Source: Chachezhania antarctica
Lineage (GTDB): Bacteria; Pseudomonadota; Alphaproteobacteria; Rhodobacterales; Rhodobacteraceae
NCBI RefSeq assembly: GCF_003646465.1
Contig: NZ_QZEX01000002.1
Coordinates: forward strand, 638,472 to 702,471
Direction of reading: 5' to 3'
Length of the DNA: 64,000 bases
The notes under the pieces are model-generated. The model searched no databases. It saw only the letters and a list, made by a program, of their open reading frames with translations, and had not been told where the DNA came from. The translations under genes and the position numbers were made by a program. Shown one piece after another: positions 43,696 through 54,300 of the stretch (the stretch's first letter is position 1; each line of letters starts with the position of its first letter).

Positions 43696-45197
43696 CGATA
43701 AAGCCAGATTTCAGAGATATTTTCCCCGTTTCGACGCAACTGCGCGCGCATTTCTGCGGCCGTCCGGTCACCGGGTTCGTATGAGAACGCCAGACGCAAG
43801 CCCCCTGTCACGGGGTTGCGCTGAAGAATTGGCGGGTTGAGTTCGATATGGGGAGAGGAGACGTGAATGTCTATGTCCTCCAGATCACCTTCGTGCATCG
43901 GGTGCGGTTCGAACTCGATCACGGCAAGCTGCTTGCCGTCGAAATCCCTTCCCATGAGCGTGTTGGCCACCCGCGGCAGACCGCCTTCGCCAGGCGCCTT
44001 CCGGCCCCAGGTCAAGCGGTAGGACAGATCGGTACGGGACCCGGCCGCCAACGGTTCGGTCGGGCGCCAGTAGGCAACGATGTTGTCGTAGATCTCGCGA
44101 TCTGCCGGAATCTCCACCAGCCGCACCACGCCCGCGCCCCAATCCCCCATGGGTTCGACCCAGAGAGAGGGGCGATTGTGATAAAGCGCCTCGAAATCGG
44201 CGAAATCGTCCAGATCGCGGGCGCGTTGCATAAGGCCGAACCCTTTCGGGTTTTCGTCCACGAAGGACGACACCTGCAATTCGCGCGGGTTGGACAGCGG
44301 CCGCCAGATCGTCTCGCCCACGCCGTTCTTCATCAACAGCCCGTCGCTGTCGTGAACCGCGGGGCGGAAATCGTCGAAGCGCGACCGGTCCTTTTCGTCG
44401 AACAGGAACATCGAGGTCAGGGGCGCGATGCCCACATGCTCCAGATCCTCGCGCGGGAACAGCGTCGCCTGAATGTCTATCACCGCCGCCTCGCCGGGCG
44501 AGATGTCGAACCGGTAGGCGCCGGAGACGGATGGGCTGTCCAGAAGCGCATGCACGACGACGTCGCGCTGTTCCGCATCGGGCCGTTCGATCCAGAAATG
44601 GGTGAAGTCCGGGAACTCCTCGCCTTCCGGGTCGCCGGTGTTCAACGCGAGGCCACGGGCCGACAGGCCATAGGTCTGGCCCACGCCGATGGCGCGGAAG
44701 TAGCTGGCCCCCTGGAAAACGGCGTATTCCGTCTTCTTGCCGGGAACATCGAGGAAGGTCCGCAGCCGCAGGCCGGAATAGCCCAGCGTCTCGTCGACCG
44801 GCAGGTCGGGAAGCGCCACGTGGTCGTAGATCTTGAACTTGTCCATCTCGAACGGCACCGGCAGGGCCATGCCATTCATGACCTCGAACACCTGAACCGA
44901 CCGCGGGAAGTAAAGCCCGGGCGCGAAGAAATCGACCTCGTAGGACGACGGGCTTTCCCGCCACATCGCCTTCTTGGTGTCGAACTGCATCGCCCGGTAC
45001 TGATCGTAGGTCAGCGTCTGCCATGCCTCGGGCACCATCGGCCGGGCCTTGTACCTCTTCTTGGAAAGCGCCTCGGCCAACGCGATGACCTGCTCGTGCG
45101 AGAACGGCTCGCCCTCCGCATGCGCACGTCGCGAAAATGCCGGCTGCGCGGCAGCCGCCGCCAGCGCGGCCATGAAGACGCGTCGTGTTACAGTCAT
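43683..45197 (-). CDS. opgG: Periplasmic glucan biosynthesis protein G (Tat-exported)
   Basis: 504 residues from the ATG at 45197 (MTVTRRVFMAALAAAAAQPA), the more downstream of two in-frame starts, with AAGG just upstream. VTRRVFMAA is a twin-arginine signal, so the folded protein would be exported to the periplasm. The rest matches MdoG/OpgG: FDTKKAMWRESPSSYEVDFFAPG near 78-100, LGYSGLRLRTF near 132, and ASYFRAIGVGQTYGLSARGLAL near 155-176, with GGLRLAFSYEP near the end. It is needed for branching or assembly of the glucan. The opgC stop overlaps its start by four bases, and it overlaps opgH by 13, so all three are coupled. Confidence 0.95.
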   Translation of the reverse strand: MTVTRRVFMAALAAAAAQPAFSRRAHAEGEPFSHEQVIALAEALSKKRYKARPMVPEAWQTLTYDQYRAMQFDTKKAMWRESPSSYEVDFFAPGLYFPRSVQVFEVMNGMALPVPFEMDKFKIYDHVALPDLPVDETLGYSGLRLRTFLDVPGKKTEYAVFQGASYFRAIGVGQTYGLSARGLALNTGDPEGEEFPDFTHFWIERPDAEQRDVVVHALLDSPSVSGAYRFDISPGEAAVIDIQATLFPREDLEHVGIAPLTSMFLFDEKDRSRFDDFRPAVHDSDGLLMKNGVGETIWRPLSNPRELQVSSFVDENPKGFGLMQRARDLDDFADFEALYHNRPSLWVEPMGDWGAGVVRLVEIPADREIYDNIVAYWRPTEPLAAGSRTDLSYRLTWGRKAPGEGGLPRVANTLMGRDFDGKQLAVIEFEPHPMHEGDLEDIDIHVSSPHIELNPPILQRNPVTGGLRLAFSYEPGDRTAAEMRAQLRRNGENISEIWLYRWTS

Positions 45198-46450
45198 GCC
45201 TTGCGCCCCCGCCAAGGTTGGGATTTGAACCAGCTGGCCAGATAGGCCACGCCTATTAACAACCCAAATCCGATTAAGTTCCCTGCCGTTACAACCGCGA
45301 AGGAACGCCCCAGCTGATCGAACGTCATGCCGATCAGCTGGGCGATGGCCATCGAGAACACGAAAACCGCCAAGGACTGCTGCCCGACCTTAACGATCTG
45401 CACCATCAGCCAGCGCCAGATGCGCGCGCCGAAACCGTCGCCCGTGGCGTGCAAACGATGCCCGCCATCACCCACGGCCGCGTACGCCAGGTACGCTATG
45501 GCCAGGAAATGCAGGTATCTGAGCAACCCGAACTCGGTCTTGTCGCGCAGTTCGGCCGTCAGCGGATAGGTCGACCGGATCCAGTCGCCCAGGCCCTGGT
45601 GGCCCGCTTCGACCCACAGGAAAACCTTCCACGCTCCGAAGGGCGCGCCAAGGATCAGGAAGGCGATCGACAGCCAGATCAGGCCGGCGGAAATCCGCGG
45701 GGCCGGCAGCCATCCGCGCATGAAAGCGAAACCGGTGAAGAACAGAAGCTGCCAGGCGAACGGGTTGAAGAACCACTGCCTGTCCGACCATGGCTCGGCC
45801 GGAAGGGGAAACATGCCGAAATTCGCGGCCAGCCAGATCGCGACGGATGTCGCCATCGCAGCCGCTACGCCAACACGCATGACGATGAACATCAGAACAG
45901 GCATCAATGCCAGAACACCCAGATACATCGGCAAAATGTCGAAGTAATTCGGCACATATGTCAGCGTGAAGAGCGCTACAATATTCTTCTCGGGCGCTTC
46001 GAAGAAATGTTGGAGGTTCAGGGCGTCGACATAGCTCTTGTCGAAGTTCGCATAAAGGTCGATCGCGGCCATCGACATGGCAACAAAGAAGAAAAGCCCG
46101 ATATGCGCCCAGTAGACCTGCCAGAGGCGATAGGCAGTCCGGGCCGTGCCCATCGCCCATCCGCGGTTCAGAAACGCCCCGCCGAAGGCAATGGCCGAGG
46201 CCATGCCGGAACAGAAGACGAAGATTTCGGTCGCGTCCGAGAATCCGAATCGGGCGGGGATCCAGTTGGCCCACGGGTCGTAGGGAATATGCGCGATCAG
46301 AATGATGAACATCGCGATGCCGCGCGCCACGTCCAGGCGCAAGTCACGGGTGGTGACAGTCGCGGTTTCAGCGGGTCTGCCCGGGGATCGTGGGACCGTA
46401 GCGAAATCTCGATCGGGGGTAGCAGAGGTCATGGGCAGTTGTCCGGCCAT
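45194..46450 (-). CDS. opgC: OpgC-type acyltransferase of periplasmic glucans
   Basis: 418 residues with about ten hydrophobic segments. The N-terminal motif TTRDLRLDVARGIAMFIILIAHIP (about 34-57, shown here in part as RLDVARGIAMFIILIAHIP) is typical of OpgC, a membrane acyltransferase-3-like protein. FSDATEIFVFCSGMASAIAFG and NIVALFTLTYVPNYFDILPMY are also family-like. In Rhodobacter sphaeroides OpgC succinylates the glucan backbone, adding negative charge. Its stop overlaps the opgG start by four bases, and it starts 23 bases after the TPR gene. An ATG six codons downstream (46432) is an alternative start. No opgI gene (present in the R. sphaeroides operon) is in this cluster. Confidence 0.92.
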   Translation of the reverse strand: MAGQLPMTSATPDRDFATVPRSPGRPAETATVTTRDLRLDVARGIAMFIILIAHIPYDPWANWIPARFGFSDATEIFVFCSGMASAIAFGGAFLNRGWAMGTARTAYRLWQVYWAHIGLFFFVAMSMAAIDLYANFDKSYVDALNLQHFFEAPEKNIVALFTLTYVPNYFDILPMYLGVLALMPVLMFIVMRVGVAAAMATSVAIWLAANFGMFPLPAEPWSDRQWFFNPFAWQLLFFTGFAFMRGWLPAPRISAGLIWLSIAFLILGAPFGAWKVFLWVEAGHQGLGDWIRSTYPLTAELRDKTEFGLLRYLHFLAIAYLAYAAVGDGGHRLHATGDGFGARIWRWLMVQIVKVGQQSLAVFVFSMAIAQLIGMTFDQLGRSFAVVTAGNLIGFGLLIGVAYLASWFKSQPWRGRKA

Positions 46451-46473
46451 TTTTAGTGTTGTCTGTGGCCAGT

Positions 46474-47844
46474 TTACTCTGCGGGGACACGCTGCCGCGT
46501 TGCGGCATCGCGTCCTGACGCGATCAGTGCGCGGCGCGCCGCCGAATAGCCATCCTCGTGCCCGCCCCGGTTGCGGCGGCGGTCGTCCAGCAGCGTCTCG
46601 GTCGCGTCCAGCAGGCCTGCGCGCAGGCCCGCGTCGATGGTGATGCGTTCGAAAACGTCCCGCTGGGCATGGCTTCCGCCTGCCAGTTGCATCGTCTCCC
46701 GCGCGCGCACCAGATGCCCGAAAGCGTCGGCATAGTTTCCGTCGCCGAAAGCCTCCAGGCCCAGGGCGGCCGGCACGCCGGGCTGCGCCATCCGCCGCGA
46801 CATCACGCAGTCCGCGCGGTTCGCATCGCTGTGGAGGCGGCCCAGCAGATCGGCCACCGCGCCATCGCGCCCGCCTCGGGTCAGCGCCATCAGGTAATGC
46901 AGGTCGGCGAAGATCAGGCAGCCGTCCTCGGTCCGTTCCGCGCTCAGGTCCGCCAGTTCATCCCAACGGGCGCCCACATCCACGCCGTTCAGTTCCAGCC
47001 GCATCAGCAGCGACGTGGCGTTCGAGATATCGCGGTGATCGTCGGTCCGGTCCTTGCGGATCTCGCGGTCGTAAAGCTCCAGCACCGTCTCGGTTCGGCC
47101 CAGGTCCAGCAGCATCAGCGCCTTGTGCCACGACACGTGGTAGCGAAAATTGTTGCAATGCGCCCAGGCGGCCTCGCGCCCGGACAGCCAGTCGAGCCCG
47201 CGCGACGCGTTCCCGGTCATGTCATGGACATGCGCCACCGCATGCAGGCCCCATGCATCGTCGCTTGCCATCCAGAGCGCCTGTCGACCGGCGATCTCGG
47301 CCTGCAGGTAGGCGCCGGTTTCCTCCAGCGCGAAGGCCTGGCAGCCCAGCAGGTAGCCGCGCCCGGGGTGATCCGGCGCATAAGCCGGCAGGACCCGTTC
47401 GATCGACGCACGCATCCCCGGCCCGTCCCCCAGCACGAACCGGATCGCGTGACCCAGTTTCATCGCCAGCGTGTCGTCGGGCTGCAAGGTCAGCACCCCC
47501 TCGAACCGCTCGACCGCTTTCTCCGGCCGGTCCGCCATCCAGTCGGCCAGCGCCTCGATATAGGGGGCCTCGTTGGGCAAAGGCGCCGTCCGCGCCGCCG
47601 CCGCCCGCGCGTTGCGCAGCGCGTCGCCGGCATCGGCGATCAGTTCGCGGCGGCCCAGCAGAAGCAGGAACAGCCCCTTGATCGCATGGGCCTTGGCAAA
47701 ATCCGGTTCGGCATCCAGAACCGCCGCCAGATAGGCGGGCGTCGCGGCGGCATGAGACAGGAACCCCCGCAGCACCCCGTTCCAGTTCTCAAGGGATGTG
47801 CCCGAAGGCAGGCTGACAGGTTGCCAGAAGATATCGTGTTCCAT
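46474..47844 (-). CDS. TTC38-like tetratricopeptide protein
   Basis: 456 residues from the ATG at 47844 (MEHDIFWQPVSLPSGTSLEN). It is almost wholly alpha-helical, with TPR-like helix pairs throughout, for example EPDFAKAHAIKGLFLLLLGR near 45, PEKAVERFEGVLTLQPDD near 110, and NFRYHVSWHKALMLLDLGRT near 225. The motif HAVAHVHDMTGNASRGLDWL and YLLGCQAFALEETG are typical of the TTC38/TPR38 family of unknown function. No signal peptide, so cytoplasmic. It precedes opgC by 23 bases on the same strand, which puts it at the head of the glucan operon, an association I do not recognise from known opg loci. Function unknown. Confidence 0.85.
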   Translation of the reverse strand: MEHDIFWQPVSLPSGTSLENWNGVLRGFLSHAAATPAYLAAVLDAEPDFAKAHAIKGLFLLLLGRRELIADAGDALRNARAAAARTAPLPNEAPYIEALADWMADRPEKAVERFEGVLTLQPDDTLAMKLGHAIRFVLGDGPGMRASIERVLPAYAPDHPGRGYLLGCQAFALEETGAYLQAEIAGRQALWMASDDAWGLHAVAHVHDMTGNASRGLDWLSGREAAWAHCNNFRYHVSWHKALMLLDLGRTETVLELYDREIRKDRTDDHRDISNATSLLMRLELNGVDVGARWDELADLSAERTEDGCLIFADLHYLMALTRGGRDGAVADLLGRLHSDANRADCVMSRRMAQPGVPAALGLEAFGDGNYADAFGHLVRARETMQLAGGSHAQRDVFERITIDAGLRAGLLDATETLLDDRRRNRGGHEDGYSAARRALIASGRDAATRQRVPAE

Positions 47845-48258
47845 GCCGTTTCCCGCCTTGGGTTTCGTCCGCGCCAAACAGGCGTTTCATTTATTGCGTA
47901 GCAGACGGAGCCCTTGGCCGAAGACCCTATCGACCACGCTCGCGTATTGGTGAAGCGCTGTGTGCGGTGGCTCGCCAATATCTCGGGGAACCGGCGCCAT
48001 TTCGCGCATACTGGAAACATTCTCGGGGGCGAAAAATCCACGCCGGGCAATGCGATGCCGACAGCAGCGCCGGTTTCAGGCGGTTTTTCGCCCCTCCGGA
48101 CTGCGCAGTTTCACACAACAAGCGAATCGCGCGTGCGCACATGAAACTCTCGCTAAGGGAGAGCCACGCGCCCGGGCGTCCAGGCTGGAAACGCCCAGGT
48201 TTCAAGCCGCAGGGAGCGCGGGCGGGCCGCCCGCGCGCTTGGCGGAGACTCCGGCCGT
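47845..48258. other. 414-base gene-free gap with three small hairpins
   Basis: No open frame here has coding character or a ribosome site. Hairpins seen are CTCTC-N7-GAGAG (48147-48163), GGGCGT with ACGCCC (48174-48196) and GCGCGGGC-GGGCC-GCCCGCGC (48216-48236). The last contains GCGGGCGGGCC, resembling the end of the G-quadruplex repeat core, but lacks a fourth G-run and outer arms. The gap must hold the promoter of the TPR/opg operon and the terminator of the upstream TPP-enzyme gene. Confidence 0.6.
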
Positions 48259-49890
48259 TCAGATCCGCCCGTCGTAACTCCCGCGCTCGATTTCCACCGC
48301 GATCACGGTGAACCGGTCGGTCGTCAGCGCATCGGTCAACGCCGCGCGCAAACCGGCCCGATCCCGGACCGTCACGCCTTCCCCGCCGAAAGCCCGCCCC
48401 ATGGCCGCGTAATCGTGGCGGGCGAAGTCGACACCGGTATTGGCCATCTGCCGCTGTCTCTGTTTCAGTTCGATCAGCGCAAGGCTCGCATCGACAAAGA
48501 CCACGAAGATCGGCGCCAGCCCCATCTCGGCCGCTGTCGCCAGTTCGCCCGCGACCATCAGGAACCCGGCATCGCCTGAAAAGCTCACCACCGGCCGATC
48601 CGGGCTTGCCAGCTTCAGCCCCATCGCCAGCGGGACCGCGCAGCCCATCGTGCAGAGCCCCGAGGATTGCACCAGCGCCTTCGGCTCAGGGCACTCCCAC
48701 ATCTGCGACAGCAGGATCCGATGCGCGCCACTGTCCGCGGTGGCCAGCGTGTCCGCGGGCAACACCGCCCGCGCTTCCTCGATGGCGGCGGCCGGTCCCC
48801 AGTCATCCCCGGCCGTAAAGGCGCGTCCCAGCGCTGCCTTCACCTCCCCGGGCTCTCCCCCCGACCACGTCCGGCGCGCCGGAATACCACTGGCCAGCAC
48901 TTCCAGCGTTGCCCCGGCATCGGCAACGAGGTTCAGCGAGGCCTGGTGCATGTAATGCGTGTTGGGCACCGCCGGGATGTCGACGACGCGTTGCACGGCC
49001 GGGTCCCAGATCTCGCGCCAGCCGGCACGCATCTCGATCGGATCGTAGCCGATCAGGAAGATCGTGTCGGCCTGCCGCACAAGCGGCAGCAGGTGCCCGT
49101 CGGCCAGCGGCGACAGCCCTGCGCCGCCCAGCGCCAGCGGATGATCTTCAGGCAGAACTCCCTTGGCCTTGTAGGTCGTGATCGTGGGAATCCCGAAATG
49201 TTCGACAAAGGCCCGCGCGATGGACGACCCACCGCCGGTCAGCACATCCAGCCCGATGATCGCCAGGGGCCGCTCGGCCGTCTGCAACCACTCCCGCGCC
49301 TGCGCCAGCGCTGCGCCCGAGGGCTGGACTGGCGCCTCAATCCCCCGCCGCCGCCGGACAACCGGCGCCGCGGGGGCATCGGCCACGCCGATGGGCACGT
49401 CGATATGCACCGGCCCCTGCCGCGGTTCCATCGCGGTGACCACGGCCTTGTCGGCAATCGTGTCGGCGCCGTCGGCGGTCAGCCGGAAGCTGGCCTTCGT
49501 CACCTCGCGGAACACCGCCTGATGATCCAGCACCTGGTGCGTATAGGTCAGCGCCTCGTCCGCGTCGACGCAGCCGGTCAGCACGATCATCGGCACCCTG
49601 TCCTGATGCGCGTTGGCCACCACGTTGACGGCGTTCAGCGCGCCCGGCCCCACCGTCGCGACCAGCACTGCCGGCGCCCCGTTGCGGTGATGCACACCTT
49701 CGGCCATGAACCCGCCCGCGTTCTCGTGCTTGACCAGAACGAAGCGGATGCCCGCCCGCTCCAGCGCGTCGACGATGGTCAGAACCTCGCCCCCCGGCAT
49801 GCCGAAGGCATGACGGCAGCCCGCCTCGTAGAGGCGCCGCGCCACGAGGTCGGCGGCGCGCAGGGTCATGTCGGGGGCCGTGTCGGGCAT
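48259..49890 (-). CDS. Acetolactate synthase-like thiamine-diphosphate enzyme
   Basis: 543 residues from the ATG at 49890 (MPDTAPDMTLRAADLVARRL). Three domains of the TPP-dependent decarboxylase fold are evident. The N-terminal domain carries the catalytic-type Glu in VKHENAGGFMAEG near 50-62, and VATVGPGALNAVNVVANAHQD near 78-98. The central domain has PLAIIGLDVLTGGGSS. The C-terminal domain has SGDAGFLMVAGELATA, then FVDASLALIELKQRQ: the GDG-N metal motif appears as GDA-D. It resembles acetolactate-synthase large subunits, but no regulatory small subunit or ilvC is adjacent, so branched-chain biosynthesis is not assured. It is divergent from the RND efflux operon. Confidence 0.85.
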   Translation of the reverse strand: MPDTAPDMTLRAADLVARRLYEAGCRHAFGMPGGEVLTIVDALERAGIRFVLVKHENAGGFMAEGVHHRNGAPAVLVATVGPGALNAVNVVANAHQDRVPMIVLTGCVDADEALTYTHQVLDHQAVFREVTKASFRLTADGADTIADKAVVTAMEPRQGPVHIDVPIGVADAPAAPVVRRRRGIEAPVQPSGAALAQAREWLQTAERPLAIIGLDVLTGGGSSIARAFVEHFGIPTITTYKAKGVLPEDHPLALGGAGLSPLADGHLLPLVRQADTIFLIGYDPIEMRAGWREIWDPAVQRVVDIPAVPNTHYMHQASLNLVADAGATLEVLASGIPARRTWSGGEPGEVKAALGRAFTAGDDWGPAAAIEEARAVLPADTLATADSGAHRILLSQMWECPEPKALVQSSGLCTMGCAVPLAMGLKLASPDRPVVSFSGDAGFLMVAGELATAAEMGLAPIFVVFVDASLALIELKQRQRQMANTGVDFARHDYAAMGRAFGGEGVTVRDRAGLRAALTDALTTDRFTVIAVEIERGSYDGRI

Positions 49891-50019
49891 GCGTAGGATC
49901 TCCGGAACATGGATGAGGCAGCAAATCACCGCCGCCTGCAGGATGCCGCAGCGCGGCGCCTGCGCAAAGGAGCTTCACGCCAGTGTGACGGGCCGTGCAC
50001 ATCGGTCGCAGGCCGGACA

Positions 50020-50040
50020 GGGCGCCGCATCGCGGCGCCC
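50020..50040. repeat. Perfect 9-bp inverted repeat in the divergent efflux-pump promoter region
   Basis: GGGCGCCGC (50020-50028), ATC, GCGGCGCCC (50032-50040). It lies 96 bases before the RND adaptor start and 130 bases from the TPP-enzyme start, in the 245-base region that must hold both promoters. It could be a dyad operator; no regulator gene adjoins. No other motif is supported in this gap. Confidence 0.45.
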
Positions 50041-50135
50041 AGGCTTTGAGAAATGTTACCTGAAAAAGCTCGCGATGTGGCCGGCGCGGCGCTACCAAGT
50101 AAGGGAATTCCGGAACCACCCGACAGGATATCGCC

Positions 50136-51335
50136 ATGCCCATCGCCCATCGGACCCGTGCGTCGCAGCTGATCGGCCGGCTTGCGGCAGCGGCCCTTGC
50201 CGGCATGCTCGCCGCGACCGCGGTCGCCCAGCCCGCCCCGCCCAAGGTCGTCACGGCCCCTGTTGTCAGCCGCGAGATCGCGCAGGAGGCCGAGTTCATC
50301 GGCCGGGGCGAGGCCATCGACAAGGTCGACCTGACGGCCCGTGTCAGCGGCTACCTGAAAAGCCAGAACGCGCCCAGCGGAACCAACGTGAAAAGGGGCG
50401 ACCTGCTGTTCCAGATCGACAGCGACATGTACCAGGCGGTGCTGGAAGCGCGGCAGGCCGATGTGGCACAGGCCAAGGCCAGCCTTGAAAACGCGCAGCT
50501 GGACCTGAAGCGCAAACAGGAACTGCTGACACGCCAGACCGTGTCCCAGGCCGATGTCGATACCGCCACGGCCGCCGAAAAGGTCGCCGCAGCACAGGTC
50601 GCCGCGGCCGAAGCCGCGGCCCGGCAGGCCCAGCTCGATGTCAGCTATACCAAGATCACCGCCCCCTTCGACGGCCGGATCGGCCGCGCGCAGGTCAGCG
50701 TCGGCGCGCTGATCAGCCCGACATCGGGTCCGCTGGCAACACTTGTGAAGGAAGCGCCGATCTATGTCGCATTTTCGGTCAGCGACCGGACGCTGATCGA
50801 TGTCATGCAGCAGGTCGGCACGACCTCCCCCCAGGTGCCCGACGGTGGCGCCGGGGCGAAAGTCTATGTGGAGCTTGCGAACGGCACCCGCCTGAAGCAA
50901 CCGGGCAAGATCGCCTATATCGACAACCGGATCGACCCGGCCACGGGCGCCATCACCGTGCGGGCGCAGTTCGACAACGAACAGGGCCTGATCTTCGACG
51001 GCGGGTTCGTCGATGTCTTCATCCAGTCGGAAACCCCGGTCACGCGCCTGCTTGTGCCGCAGACGGCCATCAGCCGAGATCAGAAGGGCTCGTTCGTTCT
51101 CGTGGTGAGCAGCGACAACCTCGTGCAGCAGCGCTATGTCCAGACGGGATCACAGAACGGGACCGATATGGTCATCCTCGACGGGCTGCGCGAGGGCGAG
51201 CAGGTGATCATACAGGGCCTGCAGAAGGTCCGGCCCGGCGCGACAGTTGAAACCGTGGCAGCCCCTGCGCCAAACAACGGCACGGACAACACGGCGACCA
51301 CCGATGCCGCCGCTCCCAAGACCGATAGCGAGTAG
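50136..51335 (+). CDS. RND efflux periplasmic adaptor (membrane fusion protein)
   Basis: 399 residues. A signal peptide (LAAAALAGMLAATAVAQP) leads into VVTAPVVSREIAQEAEFIG. The lipoyl/biotinyl-like halves are visible (VDLTARVSGYLKS and APFDGRIGRAQVSVGALI), separated by an alpha-hairpin coiled coil (LEARQADVAQAKASLENAQL to RQTVSQADVDTATAAEKV, about 95-165). The C-terminal beta barrel and membrane-proximal domain follow (VFIQSETPVTRLLVPQTAI). It links the inner-membrane pump to an outer-membrane channel. The pump gene starts six bases after its stop; no outer-membrane factor or local repressor gene is linked, so a shared TolC is presumably used. Confidence 0.94.
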   Translation: MPIAHRTRASQLIGRLAAAALAGMLAATAVAQPAPPKVVTAPVVSREIAQEAEFIGRGEAIDKVDLTARVSGYLKSQNAPSGTNVKRGDLLFQIDSDMYQAVLEARQADVAQAKASLENAQLDLKRKQELLTRQTVSQADVDTATAAEKVAAAQVAAAEAAARQAQLDVSYTKITAPFDGRIGRAQVSVGALISPTSGPLATLVKEAPIYVAFSVSDRTLIDVMQQVGTTSPQVPDGGAGAKVYVELANGTRLKQPGKIAYIDNRIDPATGAITVRAQFDNEQGLIFDGGFVDVFIQSETPVTRLLVPQTAISRDQKGSFVLVVSSDNLVQQRYVQTGSQNGTDMVILDGLREGEQVIIQGLQKVRPGATVETVAAPAPNNGTDNTATTDAAAPKTDSE

Positions 51336-51340
51336 CGCGG

Positions 51341-54300
51341 ATGTTCTCGGCCCTTTTCATCGACCGCCCGAAGCTGGCGATGGTCATCTCGCTGGTGCTG
51401 ACGATCATGGGCGCCATCGGGTACTTCGCCCTGCCCGTCGCCCAGTTCCCCAACATCACGCCGCCGGTCGTGAACGTATCCGCAACTTACACCGGGGCCA
51501 GTGCCGAAACGGTCGAAACCTCGGTCGCGGCACCGATCGAGGCGCAGGTGAACGGCGTCGACGGGATGATGTACATGACATCGACCTCGTCGGATTCGGG
51601 GTCTTATTCGCTGACCGTCCTGTTCGAGATCGGGACCGATCCCGACATCGCCGCCGTCAACGTGCAGAACCGCGTGGCGCAGGCCACTCCGTCGCTGCCA
51701 TCCGACGTGACCCAATCGGGCGTGGTGACCGAACTGGCCGCCACCGACATGCTGATGGTCGTGGGGCTGGTGTCGCCCAAGGATTCCTACGACGCGATCT
51801 TCCTGTCGAACTATGCCGCGATCAACATCGTCGATGCGCTCTCGCGTGTGGACGGGGTGGGCAAGGTCCAGCTGTTCACGCAGCAGGACTATGCCATGCG
51901 GATGTGGCTGAAACCCGACACGATGGCGGGGCTTGGCCTTGTGCCATCGGACGTGATCGCCGCGATCCAGGACCAGAACATCGAAGTCTCGGCTGGCCAG
52001 ATCGGCGCGCCGCCGATCCCGGAAGGACAGGCCTTCCAGTACACGATCAAGGCGCAGGGGCGGCTGACCACGGCAGAGGAATTCGGCAACATCATCGTGC
52101 GCACCGGAGAAAACGGGGCCATCGTGCAGGTCAAGGACATCGCCCGGGTCGAACTGGGTGCCAGCTTCTACGGGGCCTCGGGCCATTACGACGGCCAGCC
52201 GGCCACCGTGATGGCGCTTTACCAGACGCCCGGCGCCAATGCGCTGGCGGTGGCCGAGGCGGCCACCGCCGAACTGGAACGGCTGGCCGGGAACTTCCCC
52301 GACGATATCGATTACGTCATCCCGATGAACGCGACCGATTTCGTCGTGCAATCGATGAACGACGTGATCCTGACCCTGGGAATGACGTTCGCGCTGGTCG
52401 TGGCGGTGGTGTTTGTCTTCCTTGGCAATGCCCGCGCGACGCTGATCCCCATGGTAGCGATCCCCGTGTCGCTGATCGGCACGCTGGCCTTCCTGCTGGT
52501 TTTTGGCATGTCGCTCAACACGATTTCCATGTTCGCGCTGGTGCTGGCCATCGGCATCGTCGTGGATGACGCGATTATCGTCGTGGAAAACGTCGAACGC
52601 ATCATGCGCGAGGAAGGGCTGGATGCCCGGGCCGCCACCCGCAAGGCGATGGGCCAGATCACCGGGCCCATCATCGCCACGTCGCTGGTATTGCTGGCCG
52701 TCTTCGCGCCCGTGGGCTTCATGCCCGGCATCGCGGGCAAGCTCTATTCCCAGTTCGCGGTCACGATCTCGGTCGCGGTCGTGATTTCGTCCATCAACGC
52801 GCTGACCCTGTCGCCCGCGCTGGCAGCACTGGTGCTGAAACCGTCGAGCGAACCGAAGGGCCTTCTGGCCGTCTTCGAGCGCGCCATCAGCGGGATGCGG
52901 TCGGTCTACGTGGGCATTGTTCGAACGATCCTGCGGGTCTCCATCGTGGCGCTTGTTGCCGTGGCCGGGCTGGCGGCAGCGACAACATTCCTGCTGGACC
53001 GCACGTCGACAGGGTTCATCCCGCTGGAAGACAACGGCATCCTTTTCGTCGACATGCAGCTCCCCGATGCGGCGGCATTGGACCGGACCGAAGCCGTCGC
53101 CCGCCGCGTGGCCCAAGACGTGGCCGGCATCGACGGCGTGCGCAGCACGGTGCAGGTCTCGGGCTACAGCTTCCTGAACGGACAGGCGCCCAACGCGGCC
53201 ATGGTGATCGTCGACCTTAAACCATGGGACGATCGGCAGACCGAGGCGCTGAGCGCGCAAGGCATCCTCGACCAGATCAACGCCATCGCGGCGCAGGAGG
53301 TTTCCGCCCGCATCGTCGCCTTCAACCCGCCGCCGATCCCGGGGCTGGGTCTGAGTTCCGGGGTCGAGATGCAGGTGCAGCAGACAGATGGCGGCACTCC
53401 GCAGGATCTGGCCGCGGCCGTGGGGTCGCTCGTCTATGCCGCCAACCAGCGGTCCGAAATCGCGCAGAGCTATTCCAGCTTCTCGGCCGCCGTGCCGCAG
53501 ATCCAGCTGGATCTCGACCGCGAGAAGGCCAAGCTGCTGGGCGTGGCCGTGTCGGACGTGTTCCTGACGCTGCAAAGCTACCTGGGTTCGTTCTACGTCA
53601 ACGACTTCAACCGCTTCGGCCGGGTCTACCGCGTGATGATCCAGGCGGAAGGCGCCTATCGCGACAAGATCGAGGATATCGACAGCCTGTATGTCCGCTC
53701 CGCCGGCGGCGACATGGTGCGCCTGTCCACGCTGGTCGAGGTCAAGGACGTGCTGGGCCCGTCGACCCTGACGCGGCACAACCAGTTCCGGTCGGCCTCG
53801 GTCACCGGGGTGCAGGCCGAAGGGCTGTCCACGGGCGATGCGATCCGGGTGATGGAGGAAGTGGCCCAGACCGCCCTGCCCGACGGCTACACCTACCAGT
53901 GGACCGGCGCGGCACTGCAGCAGCAGGGCACGTCGGGCACTATCCTAGCGCTTCTGGGGCTGGCGATCCTGTTCGGCTACCTGTTCCTTGTGGGCCAGTA
54001 CGAAAGCTGGACCATGCCGATGGCGATCATCCTGTCGGTGCTAGTGGCGCTGTTCGGGGCCGTGGCCGCGGTGGCTGTCGCGGGGAGCGACATCAACCTC
54101 TATACCCAGATCGGGATGATCATGCTTGTGGGGATGGCGTCGAAGAACGGCATCCTGATCGTGGAATTCGCGATGCAGGAGCGCGCCACCGGCAAGACCA
54201 TTTCCGAAGCCGCCGCCATCGCCGCGCACCAGCGGTTCCGCGCGGTGATGATGACGGCGCTGTCGTTCCTTCTGGGTGTGGTACCGCTGGTCATCGCATC

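Noticed and set aside
48216-48236. An eighth copy of the G-quadruplex repeat
   Set aside because: It has GCGGGCGGGCC but only three G-runs, no inner hairpin and no outer arms; it is at most a degenerate relic.
51134-53779. An 881-codon minus-strand open frame opposite the RND permease
   Set aside because: The plus-strand permease has continuous family motifs; the opposing frame is His/Arg/Gln-rich with no domain.
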